A stretch of DNA of 64,000 bases, taken from assembly GCA_947627295.1 (NCBI GenBank), contig CANQVJ010000007.1:43144-107143 (forward strand). Direction: 5' to 3'. Within the stretch, counting starts at the first letter, position 1, and each line of letters starts with the position of its first letter. Below the pieces are notes generated by a model that saw only the letters and a program-made list of their open reading frames with translations, was not told where the DNA came from and ran no database searches. Shown one piece after another: positions 30,801-38,483 of this stretch. This stretch comes from an uncultured Clostridia bacterium (GTDB lineage Bacteria > Bacillota > Clostridia > TANB77 > CAG-508). Position numbers and translations under genes: made by a program.

Positions 30801-32928
30801 CTACATTATTGATTGTGTAAGTGGTTTTGCTTGAATACTTTCTTCTACTGTTTGTGTATTCATTCCGAAGTATTCTGCAATTATTTCTCTAACCGCTTCT
30901 GCTGTGTAATTACCATGCCCACCATTTTCTACCATTACTACAACTGCTATTTCTGGATTTTCAAATGGTGCAAATCCTGCGAACCATGCATTTACCTCAT
31001 TTCCTGGTGCTTCTGCTGAACCTGTTTTACCACCAACTGTTATTGGGAAATCTTTAAATACATTGCTGGCTGTTCCGCCTGTATCAGATGTAACGGAACG
31101 CATGCCCTCTAGTACAGCATTGATGTAATCTGGATTTATTCCTTGTACATCTGTTTCTACTTCTTTGATTCCTAATTTGTTGTTTACGAAGTTTTCTATT
31201 TCTTCTCTAGGAACTTCTGTACCGTTTTGATTTTGTATTGATTTTATTATTGTGGCATCTATTTTCTTTCCTTTGTTTGCTAACATGCTTATATATTTAA
31301 CCATTTGTAATGGTGAAAATTCATTATAACCTTGACCTATTACTGCATTTAGTGTATCTCCTGGATTCCAATTAGTGCCTCTTTCTTTAGCTGTTTCTTT
31401 ACTTGCTAATACTCCTGAAGCTTCTCCGTCTAATTCTATTCCTGTTTTTCCACCTAAACCGAAGTATTTAGCGAACCTAACTAAGTTATCTATTCCCATT
31501 CTATCTCCTGTTTCATAGAAGAAGTAGTTACATGATTTTTCTATTGCTCCTACTACATTTAATGGACCGTGACCTACTCCATAATCTGAGAAGTACCAAC
31601 ATTTCATTTGGATTTTGTATTTGTTATATACACCTGTATCATTTATTCTTGTGTTTGTGTTTATTACTTCACTTTCCAGACCTGCTATTGCTGATACCAT
31701 TTTGAAGATTGAACCTGGTGAATATGATAATCTGAAAGCTTTACTCATTAGAGGGTTATTTGGATTATTGTTGTATTCTTGGAAGTTTTCATTGAATTTT
31801 GCTGGTTCATAATCTGGATAACTTGCCATTGCTAGGACTTCACCTGTGTTTACATTCATTACTACACAGGCACCGCCTTTGGTGTTGTAGCTTTTTCCAA
31901 AACCACCTGCTCTAATTTTTTCTATGTTGTTTGCTAGGGCTCTTTCTGTGATTGCTTGCAAATTTGAATCTATTGTAAGGACTATGTTTGAACCTGCAAC
32001 TGCTTCTTCCGTAACATACTCAGCGGTGGAGGTCCCGTCGACTGCCATATCTATTTGCTTTTTACCATGCTTTCCTCTAAGGTATTCTTCAAATACTTTT
32101 TCTATTCCCGCTTTTCCTGTGATATCGTCTATTAGGTACTCATTTGATGCCTTTTTCTGCTCATATTCCTCACTTGTGATTTTTGATGTGTAACCTAGAA
32201 TATGTGATGCTAAACTTCCTGAAGTGTATGTTCTAACAGGCTTTACGATTATATTGATTCCTGGGAATTTTTCACTACTTTCATTAAATTCTGCAACCGC
32301 TTCTCTTGGGATGCTACTTGCGATTTGAATTGATTTAGTACTACTGTAGCCTTTTCTAACTATTTCATATCTTAGTGCCATGATTTTTCTTGCATCATTT
32401 AGGTTTTCTTGCTTGATTTCATATTTTTCTTTAAATGCATAGAAGGTTTGATCTGCCGTGTAATCTTGTGGAACTTTGTTGTCTGACAACCATTTTTGCA
32501 ATTCCTCTCCTTCTATTGTGTATTGCATTGTGTTGATGTCTATTGGGAAATTGTCTGGATATGGGACCTGGTATTTTTCCAAAACTGTTATTATATTGAA
32601 TAGCGCATTGTTTAGGGTTTGAGTGTCGCTTTTAGTTTTGTATAACTCTAGCTCAAATACCATGTCTGACGATACTAGCACATTTCCTGTTTTATCTAAG
32701 ATTTGGCCTCTTGCCGCTCTTAGAGTACCTTCTCTTGATAGACGAGTGTTTGACTGCTCTCTATATGTGTTTCCGATTTACTATTTGAAGGTTGAATAAT
32801 TGCACTAGTAACAATATTCCAACTATGTATATGAACACGGTTAGCACATTAAAACGCATATTGATTGCGTTTTTATCTACTAATTTTTTTATTCTGTTTC
32901 CTTTATATTTGTTAAAACGGTAAGACAA
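30801..32928 (-). CDS. mrdA: Penicillin-binding protein 2, elongation transpeptidase, read through a +1 shift at CGG
   Basis: A continuous class B PBP of about 708 residues is obtained if the C of the in-frame CGG at 32773-32775 is skipped. Upstream of it, TTG at 32928 (behind AAGGGAG) opens a frame with a basic head and one membrane helix ending LQLFNLQIVN style; the junction reads LQIVN-G-NTYREQSNTRLS, the family's usual sequence after the helix. The C-part carries SIFK (about residue 404), SCN (about 466) and KTG (about 632), the three transpeptidase motifs. PBP2 cross-links lateral-wall peptidoglycan with MreBCD. It lies between mreD and minC, 15 bases after mreD. Without the shift translation ends at TAG four codons after the CGG start. 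Confidence 0.88.
32773..32775 (-). other. +1 shift site, in-frame CGG followed by A (mrdA)
   Basis: The zero frame reads AAT CGG AAA CAC ATA TAG. Skipping C gives AAT GGA AAC ACA TAT AGA, restoring the conserved VNGxxYR region. Confidence 0.78.
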
Positions 32929-32943
32929 TTCCTCACTCCCTTA

Positions 32944-33488
32944 TTAGAAATATCTTGTTAGAATTTTGTTTCCTTTGTATTCATTTTCAATATAGTAGCC
33001 GAAGCGTTGTATTAGTGGGTATAAGATTATTGAAAGTATCATGTTATATAGTGTTTCAATTCCTAAGATTTTTGCAAATGTTAGAAGGTCGATATTTAAA
33101 TTTTGTATTACATAGTTTGCTATATACATTACTGTTTCTGCAGATATTGTGGTTACTGCAACTATTAACATTATTGTTACTCTGTTGTCTTTTGAAAAGT
33201 TTTTGTCAAATATACCTGCTAGCAACCCTATTATTCCGTAGACTATTGCGGTTGTTCCGCACTGTTTGGTTTGCTAATAAATCTACTATTAATCCTATTA
33301 CTAATCCGGTAAATTGCTCCTGTTTTTCTGTTTGTGAATAAGCCTATAAATAGAACATATATTATTAATATGTTTGGCATTACGCCTGCTATTGTGAACC
33401 AGTTAAAAAAGTTGCTTTGTAATAAATACATTATTAGTGCTATGATTGCTAAGCTTATTTTTATTATTACTCTTTTCAACTGTTTCAC
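32944..33488 (-). CDS. mreD: Rod-shape protein MreD, read through two +1 shifts at CGG
   Basis: Three frame segments join into one membrane protein of about 180 residues when the C is skipped at the in-frame CGG codons at 33306-33308 and 33257-33259. The joined middle reads KTGAIYGLVIGLIVDL followed by LANQTVGTTAIVYGIIGLL, matching the conserved GAxxGxxxGLxxDL and later glycine pattern of MreD. Both restored residues are glycines of that pattern. There are about five hydrophobic segments. The gene has the expected place between mreC and mrdA. MreD is an essential partner of MreC, PBP2 and RodA in wall elongation. Needing two shifts in one essential gene makes decay an unlikely explanation. 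Confidence 0.85.
33257..33259 (-). other. +1 shift site, in-frame CGG followed by A (mreD, second)
   Basis: In the frame set by the first shift the sequence reads GTG CGG AAC. Skipping C gives GTG GGA ACA ACC GCA and continues to the end of MreD. Confidence 0.78.
33306..33308 (-). other. +1 shift site, in-frame CGG followed by A (mreD, first)
   Basis: The zero frame reads TAC CGG ATT AGT. Skipping C gives TAC GGA TTA GTA ATA GGA, i.e. YGLVIG. Confidence 0.78.
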
Positions 33489-33495
33489 CTCTTTT

Positions 33496-34314
33496 CTAAT
33501 TATTTGTAATTACTAATACACTTGTTAGTTTGCTAAAATTTACTGCCGTTTCTACTATGGCATATCTATCTGTTATGTTTTGTGTTGATACTATTCTTTT
33601 GACTGTACCAATGTGTATTCCTTTTGGATATAACCCGCCTATTCCTGATGTTTCTATACTATCTCCTTGTATTATGTTTGCGTCTGTTGGAATATACATT
33701 GCTTTTAATTCTTTATCTGTATCTAAGTTGCCTTTACATACTACACTATCTTTTGTGGTGCTCATTATTGCACTTACTGAACTTGATGTATCTACTATTG
33801 TTTGGACTTTTGCGGTGCTATCTGTAACTGATACTACATGACCTACTAGACCTTCTCCACCAATGACTGTCATATCTTTTTGGACTCCGTCTTTTGAACC
33901 TACATTTATTACTATTGTTCTTGAGTAATTGCTAATATCTCTGTTTACTACATAGCCTGATACTGTTTTGTATTCTCCATATTTTTCTGCTAGGTTCAAA
34001 TATTCTTTTAAAGTTTCATTTTCAGTTTTGGCGTTTTCAAGTTCTCCTCTTAATGATTCTAATTCTTGATTTTTTTCTTTTAGCTCTTGATTTTCTTTTT
34101 TTAATGTATCAATGTCTGCAAAGAAACCTTCATTTCCATTTACTTTGTTTTTCAAATATTCCAAGCCTTTTTGAATTGGTACTATTGTTTTGTTTGAGAC
34201 ATTTTCAAAGAACGATGCGTTTCCATCGCTACTGTTTGAAAAGATTACTATTATTATTAATATTATTATTGTTATAATAACTCCAATTAGGCTTGATTTT
34301 TTGTTTTTATACAT
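33496..34314 (-). CDS. mreC: Rod-shape determining protein MreC
   Basis: The protein has 272 residues: a short cytoplasmic head, one membrane helix (about 9-27), a coiled coil (about 60-110, rich in KENQELKEKNQELE) and the beta-barrel MreC core with GLVGHVV and the late IVETAVNFSKL segment. It connects MreB inside the cell to PBP2 outside. The order mreB-mreC-mreD-mrdA is standard. The reading frame is continuous and contains no in-frame CGG. Confidence 0.95.
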   Translation of the reverse strand: MYKNKKSSLIGVIITIIILIIIVIFSNSSDGNASFFENVSNKTIVPIQKGLEYLKNKVNGNEGFFADIDTLKKENQELKEKNQELESLRGELENAKTENETLKEYLNLAEKYGEYKTVSGYVVNRDISNYSRTIVINVGSKDGVQKDMTVIGGEGLVGHVVSVTDSTAKVQTIVDTSSSVSAIMSTTKDSVVCKGNLDTDKELKAMYIPTDANIIQGDSIETSGIGGLYPKGIHIGTVKRIVSTQNITDRYAIVETAVNFSKLTSVLVITNN

Positions 34315-34332
34315 TAATTTGGCAACTCCTTA

Positions 34333-35376
34333 TTAAAATTTTCTTTTTCTTTGGGTTACTAATGCTGTTCTAAGATTTTCTATGTTTTCTAGAACATGAC
34401 CTGTGCCTTTAACTACGCAATCTAATGGGTCTTCTGCAACATAAACTGGCATGCCAGTTTCATTACTAATTAGCTTGTCTAAGTTTTTGATTAGAGCTCC
34501 GCCACCTGCTAATACTATACCTTTTGCCATGATGTCTGCCAATAGCTCTGGTGGAGTTTTTTCTAATGTTTGTTTTATTACTTCTACTATTCTTCCTATT
34601 GATTCTTTCATTGCCATTTCCATATCTTCTGATGTTATTCTTATTGTTTTTGGTAAACCTTCTGTTAAATCTCTTCCTTTGATTTCAACATATTCTTCCG
34701 TCATTAATGGCATTGCACAACCTATTTGCATTTTTAATTGTTCTGCTGTGGTTTCTCCTACTGCAACATTTTTTTCTCTTTTTAGATAGTTTATAATATC
34801 ACTATCTAATTCATCTCCTGCTATTCTTAGTGAATGGCTTACAACTATTCCACCTAATGAGATAACTGCAACTTCTGTGGTACCACCACCTATATCTACT
34901 ATTATGCTACCACTTGGTTCACTGACATCTAACATTGCTCCTATTGCTGCTGCCATTGGTTCTTCTATTAAAAATACTTCTCTTGCTCCTGCTTGGCTAA
35001 CTGATTCTTCAACTGCTCTTTCTTCAACTTCTGTGATTCCTGAAGGTACACCTACAACTATTCTTGGCCTTCCTATGCTATATTTTCTTCTAACTTTTTG
35101 TACTATGTTTTTTAGCATTAATTGGGTTGCCGTGAAATTAGCTATTACTCCGTCTTTCATTGGCCTTACTGCAACTATTTGCTCTGGTGTTCTTCCTAAC
35201 ATTTCTTTTGCTTCTATTCCTGTTGCAACTATTTGCTCTGTTCTTCTGTTGATTGCTACCACTGCTGGTTCTTTTAATACTATTCCTTTTCCTTTAAGTG
35301 TAACTAGTATGTTTGCTGTTCCTAAATCTATTCCTATATCTTTTCCTGCCAATGAAAATCCTGAAAATAATTTCAT
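34333..35376 (-). CDS. mreB: Rod-shape determining actin homologue MreB
   Basis: The protein has 347 residues, the family length. Nucleotide-binding motifs are GIDLGTANILV near the start (phosphate 1), IVDIGGGTTEVAVISLGG near residue 160 (phosphate 2) and IVLAGGGALIKNLD near 290 (adenosine site). It polymerises on ATP beneath the membrane and directs lateral-wall synthesis. It lies between radC and mreC in the shape operon. The frame is intact. Confidence 0.97.
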   Translation of the reverse strand: MKLFSGFSLAGKDIGIDLGTANILVTLKGKGIVLKEPAVVAINRRTEQIVATGIEAKEMLGRTPEQIVAVRPMKDGVIANFTATQLMLKNIVQKVRRKYSIGRPRIVVGVPSGITEVEERAVEESVSQAGAREVFLIEEPMAAAIGAMLDVSEPSGSIIVDIGGGTTEVAVISLGGIVVSHSLRIAGDELDSDIINYLKREKNVAVGETTAEQLKMQIGCAMPLMTEEYVEIKGRDLTEGLPKTIRITSEDMEMAMKESIGRIVEVIKQTLEKTPPELLADIMAKGIVLAGGGALIKNLDKLISNETGMPVYVAEDPLDCVVKGTGHVLENIENLRTALVTQRKRKF

Positions 35377-35395
35377 TTATAATTCCACATCCTTC

Positions 35396-36091
35396 CTATT
35401 TTACTATTTTATCTGCATATTTTTCAAAGATGCTTGTATATTGCATGTTTCCGATTACTAGATGATCTAATAATTCTATTTCTACTAGTTGTGATGCAAC
35501 ATATAGTTGTTTAGTAAATTTTATATCTTGAGAGCTTGGAGTTGAATCACCACTTGGATGATTGTGTGCCAATATTATTTTTGGTTCTTGCATTTTTAAG
35601 GGTATGCATAATATATCTCTAATTGTTGTGTTGACTGAGTTTATGCCACCTATTGCAACATCTTTTATGCTTTTTATTTCATTTTTGATGTTTAGAACTA
35701 TTAGTTTTATTATTTCCCTTTTTTCATGTTGAAGTTCTGCTTGCAATATTTTTGCTGCATCTGCTGGATTTTTTATTTTTGTTTTTCTGTAATATGGCGG
35801 TTTGGCTATTCTTGTGGCAAGTTCACATGCTGCTTTTATTTGTATAGCTTTTACTCTGCCTATTCCTTTAATTTGCTTTAGCTCTTCTAATGAAATTTCT
35901 TGTAGAGATTCTACTCCTTGTTTTTGATTTAATTTTGATAAAACTTTTTGTGCTAGTTGTACAGAGGTTTCTTCCTTTGTACCTGTTTTTATTATTATTG
36001 CTAATAGTTCTGATAGTGTTAATGATTTTTCACCATATAGTTCTAATTTTTCATATGGTCTTTCTGATATTGGTAATTCTTGTATTTTTAT
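35396..36091 (-). CDS. radC: RadC/YeeS-family JAB-domain protein with an ATA codon at the start position
   Basis: The frame is open from an in-frame TAG at about 36103 down to 35396. It encodes a complete RadC: the N-terminal LPISERPYEKLELYG, a helix-hairpin-helix (QIKGIGRVKAIQI, about residues 70-85) and the C-terminal metal-binding LAHNHPSGDSTPSSQD near residue 177. The family usually starts MxIxELPxxERPREKL. Here the matching codon is ATA at 36089-36091, eight bases after AGGTAGG. The first conventional start (TTG, 35746) would discard the N-terminal half. Either ATA initiates, or the start codon has been lost. The biochemical role of RadC is unsettled; repair by recombination was proposed. 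It is the second gene of the shape operon. Confidence 0.82.
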   Translation of the reverse strand: MKIQELPISERPYEKLELYGEKSLTLSELLAIIIKTGTKEETSVQLAQKVLSKLNQKQGVESLQEISLEELKQIKGIGRVKAIQIKAACELATRIAKPPYYRKTKIKNPADAAKILQAELQHEKREIIKLIVLNIKNEIKSIKDVAIGGINSVNTTIRDILCIPLKMQEPKIILAHNHPSGDSTPSSQDIKFTKQLYVASQLVEIELLDHLVIGNMQYTSIFEKYADKIVK

Positions 36092-36129
36092 TTTATTTGC
36101 CTACCTTTCCAGCCCGTTTTGATTACCCC

Positions 36130-36393
36130 TTAAATAAATTTCCTATATATTATTATTGCTATTGTCATACCTATTATACTTGCAATATTTATATTAAATA
36201 CTAATGCAAATGATATTTGTAAAACGCTTAAGTTTAGCACTACCGGCTGATTAGATTGCCCTATACCAAATGTTTGGCCATATGACATCCAATTTAGCCA
36301 ACTTATATTTGCTGCAAATTGACCAAGTAACCCTCCTATTACTAAACCTGATAATATAAATATGATAAGTATCCATATATTTTTTTCCTTCAT
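36130..36393 (-). CDS. Small DUF4321-type membrane protein, first gene of the shape operon
   Basis: The protein has 87 residues and two membrane segments (about 6-26 and 62-83) separated by a short loop with NISWLNWMSYGQ. The pattern fits the DUF4321 family, which typically sits in front of radC-mreB in Clostridia. Its function is unknown. The start ATG follows TAGGAGGAAGC. It is the first gene behind the promoter at 36456-36484. Confidence 0.8.
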   Translation of the reverse strand: MKEKNIWILIIFILSGLVIGGLLGQFAANISWLNWMSYGQTFGIGQSNQPVVLNLSVLQISFALVFNINIASIIGMTIAIIIYRKFI

Positions 36394-36455
36394 TTGCGCT
36401 TCCTCCTATGTATTTTGTTTTTCCGTAAAGGATTTTGACATTTTGTAACAATCTT

Positions 36456-36484
36456 ATTATATTATGTTTTCTAAACTTTTTCAA
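36456..36484 (-). promoter_or_regulatory. SigA promoter of the cell-shape operon
   Basis: The minus strand reads TTGAAA (36479-36484), 17 bases, TATAAT (36456-36461), giving a leader of about 55 bases. It drives the small membrane gene, radC, mreB, mreC, mreD, mrdA and minC. Confidence 0.88.
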
Positions 36485-36566
36485 TAGATATGCTTTATTT
36501 TTTTAAAATAATATGTTATAATTTCCAAAAACACATTATGTTTTTTAAATTTCCATATTTTGTGTC

Positions 36567-36595
36567 TTTATTTATTTCCTGTTTAGTGTTATAAT
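36567..36595 (+). promoter_or_regulatory. Promoter of mecA
   Basis: TTTATT (36567-36572), 17 bases, TATAAT (36590-36595). The -35 box is weak. It diverges from the shape-operon promoter. Confidence 0.6.
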
Positions 36596-36625
36596 AAAGA
36601 TGATATCAACTTAAGGAGGATTTTA

Positions 36626-37279
36626 ATGAAAATTGAGAAATTGACTGAAAATAAAATTCGTATATTTTTAAAGAGAGAAGATCTTAAGGAGAAGGATGTT
36701 AGTTTGCAAACTCTTATGCAAACAGCTTTAGAGTCTCAAAGTTTCTTTTTAGATATTTTGGGTGTTGCTGAAGAGAAATTCGGCTTTAATACTGAGGGAT
36801 GCAAACTTTTAATTGAGGCTAATGATTCTGACGAGTGTGATGATTTCATTTTTACTATTACTAAGTTTTTGGATGAATCCACTCCTGATAAAGCTAGTAA
36901 AAAGGCGGTTCCTAAGAGGATTAATTTTAAAACACCTAAAGAGAAGTGCCATATTCCTGAAAGAAATATTTATACATATAAGAGCATAATTTATCAGTTC
37001 CAGGATTTTAATGCTTTTTGTGATTTTTGCTCGTCTTTTAGGTCTTCAGGGCTTAATCCCGTAGGGCTTGCAAAGTCCATTGCATTATATAAATATGAAG
37101 ACACATATTGCTTGATTTTAGTAGATTTGAAGTCTTCTAATAAAAAGTTATTATATATACTTTCTGAGTTTGCTGACGGTTTTGATTATACTTCGGTAAT
37201 GGAAAGTAAGATTAAAGAATTTGGCGAACTGATAATTAGTCATAACGCAATTAATAAAGGAGTTAAGCATTTTGCTTAG
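36626..37279 (+). CDS. mecA: MecA/NegA-family ClpC adaptor
   Basis: The protein has 217 residues, close to the family's usual 200-250. The N-terminal domain starts MKIEKLTENKIRIFLKREDL, the usual MecA opening. An acidic variable linker (about 85-105) is followed by a C-terminal domain with FDYTSVMESKIKEFGELI. MecA-type adaptors recruit proteins to ClpC-ClpP for degradation and can activate the ClpC hexamer. AAGGAGG lies eight bases before the ATG. It is a single gene, with a promoter upstream and a terminator overlapping its stop codon. Confidence 0.88.
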   Translation: MKIEKLTENKIRIFLKREDLKEKDVSLQTLMQTALESQSFFLDILGVAEEKFGFNTEGCKLLIEANDSDECDDFIFTITKFLDESTPDKASKKAVPKRINFKTPKEKCHIPERNIYTYKSIIYQFQDFNAFCDFCSSFRSSGLNPVGLAKSIALYKYEDTYCLILVDLKSSNKKLLYILSEFADGFDYTSVMESKIKEFGELIISHNAINKGVKHFA

Positions 37280-37293
37280 CTCCTTAGTTTTTT
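37257..37293 (+). terminator. Terminator of mecA
   Basis: AAGGAGTTAAGC, ATTTT, GCTTAGCTCCTT is followed by AGTTTTTT. The hairpin includes the stop codon of mecA and separates it from the convergent M23 gene. Confidence 0.85.
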
Positions 37294-38299
37294 AATATAC
37301 ATAGTTTTGTGGGTTATATGCTACTCCATTAATTCTAACTTCTAGATGTAAGTGTGGCCCTGTGGAATTTCCTGTTGAACCTACTTTGGCAATTACATCT
37401 CCTTGATTTACGGTTTGGCCTACTGATGCTATTAATACACTGCAGTGGCAGTAGTGTGTTTGCACACCATTACCGTGATTAATAGCTATCATATTACCAA
37501 ATGCTCCTTTTCTACCTGCAAAGCTGACTGTACCGCTTGCTGCTGCTTTTATTGGTGTTCCTGAAGGTGCACTTATATCCAACCCTGTGTGTGACGAACT
37601 TCTGATTCTACTTGATACTCCAAACCTTGATGTGATTGTGCCTGATATTGGCCTCATTAAACTTACTCCAATGTTTGGTGCTCCGCTTGCTGTTTTTAAT
37701 GATGTTGATACTGTGCCACCTGTTTTTGCTGGCTCTACTTTGGCAACTTCTACAACTGGTGCAGGTGCTGGCTCTTTATACAAACTTGCAATTGCTGCTT
37801 CTGTTTGGGTGAATTCTTTTGTTTCAGTTTCATATTTTTCTACTATTGACATTTGGTCTACATTTTGACTGTTTTTTTCTTTTAAGCTGTTTATGATTTG
37901 CTCCGCTTCTTGGAAGTTTGATACATAGCATTTTTCTTCATTGTTTTCTGCAACTGCATAGTAACGATAATATGTTGTTCCTTCATTTTTTATTGCTTGG
38001 AATATTTCATCATCATTTACTTGTACATTTTTCTTTAAAAGACATAGTTCATATTTTGGTAAATCTTCGACTTGAACAAATGCTACATTTTCTCCCTCTC
38101 CTTCTTCTATATAATCATTTATTTTTGCTTGGAGCTGGCTTTTATTTTCTGTATATCCTACATGTTCACCATGAATGCTTACACTATATGTTGGTTTGTA
38201 TAAAAATATGAAAATTCCTACTATTATAAATATGGATATTATTGCTAATATTATAAATTTAATTGTTCTTTTCATATGTATTGTAAGCTTTTTTAACAT
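37292..38299 (-). CDS. Membrane-anchored M23 (LytM-type) metallopeptidase
   Basis: The protein has 335 residues. An N-terminal membrane helix (about 13-34) is followed by an extracytoplasmic linker region with a Val/Ala/Pro stretch (about 175-190), then an M23 domain in the last 120 residues. Zinc ligands are visible in SSHTGLDIS (His and Asp near residue 238) and PHLHLEVR (near 315), with HYCHCS between them. The domain appears catalytically complete. M23 enzymes cut peptidoglycan cross-bridges; in sporulating Clostridia related proteins include SpoIIQ, but the order here does not establish that role. ATG at 38299 follows GAAGGAG. Confidence 0.88.
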   Translation of the reverse strand: MLKKLTIHMKRTIKFIILAIISIFIIVGIFIFLYKPTYSVSIHGEHVGYTENKSQLQAKINDYIEEGEGENVAFVQVEDLPKYELCLLKKNVQVNDDEIFQAIKNEGTTYYRYYAVAENNEEKCYVSNFQEAEQIINSLKEKNSQNVDQMSIVEKYETETKEFTQTEAAIASLYKEPAPAPVVEVAKVEPAKTGGTVSTSLKTASGAPNIGVSLMRPISGTITSRFGVSSRIRSSSHTGLDISAPSGTPIKAAASGTVSFAGRKGAFGNMIAINHGNGVQTHYCHCSVLIASVGQTVNQGDVIAKVGSTGNSTGPHLHLEVRINGVAYNPQNYVY

Positions 38300-38346
38300 T
38301 ATTTTCTCCTTCGAATATTTTTATATTACTTTTCTGTTACAATGTA

Positions 38347-38375
38347 ATAATATTGTAATATTTGTTTTTTTGCAA
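38347..38375 (-). promoter_or_regulatory. Promoter of the M23 peptidase gene
   Basis: The minus strand reads TTGCAA (38370-38375), 17 bases, TATTAT (38347-38352). Confidence 0.6.
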
Positions 38376-38483
38376 GGTCGTATAAGGTCGTATAGAGGCG
38401 TATATACCCCGTATAGGGTGCTGAGCTCTTTTTTTCTCACTTTTTCTCCGTTTTTCTCCCGTTTTCTCTATTTTTCTCCATTT
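38376..38483. repeat. Short degenerate repeats between pcrA and the M23 gene
   Basis: Four copies of a roughly 10-base unit containing CGTAT (38376-38415) are followed by about five copies of a TTTTTCTCC-like unit (38430-38483) that extend into the end of pcrA. This looks like slippage-type repetition. The unit around ACCCCGTATAGGGT can pair and may act as a weak pcrA terminator. Confidence 0.5.
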
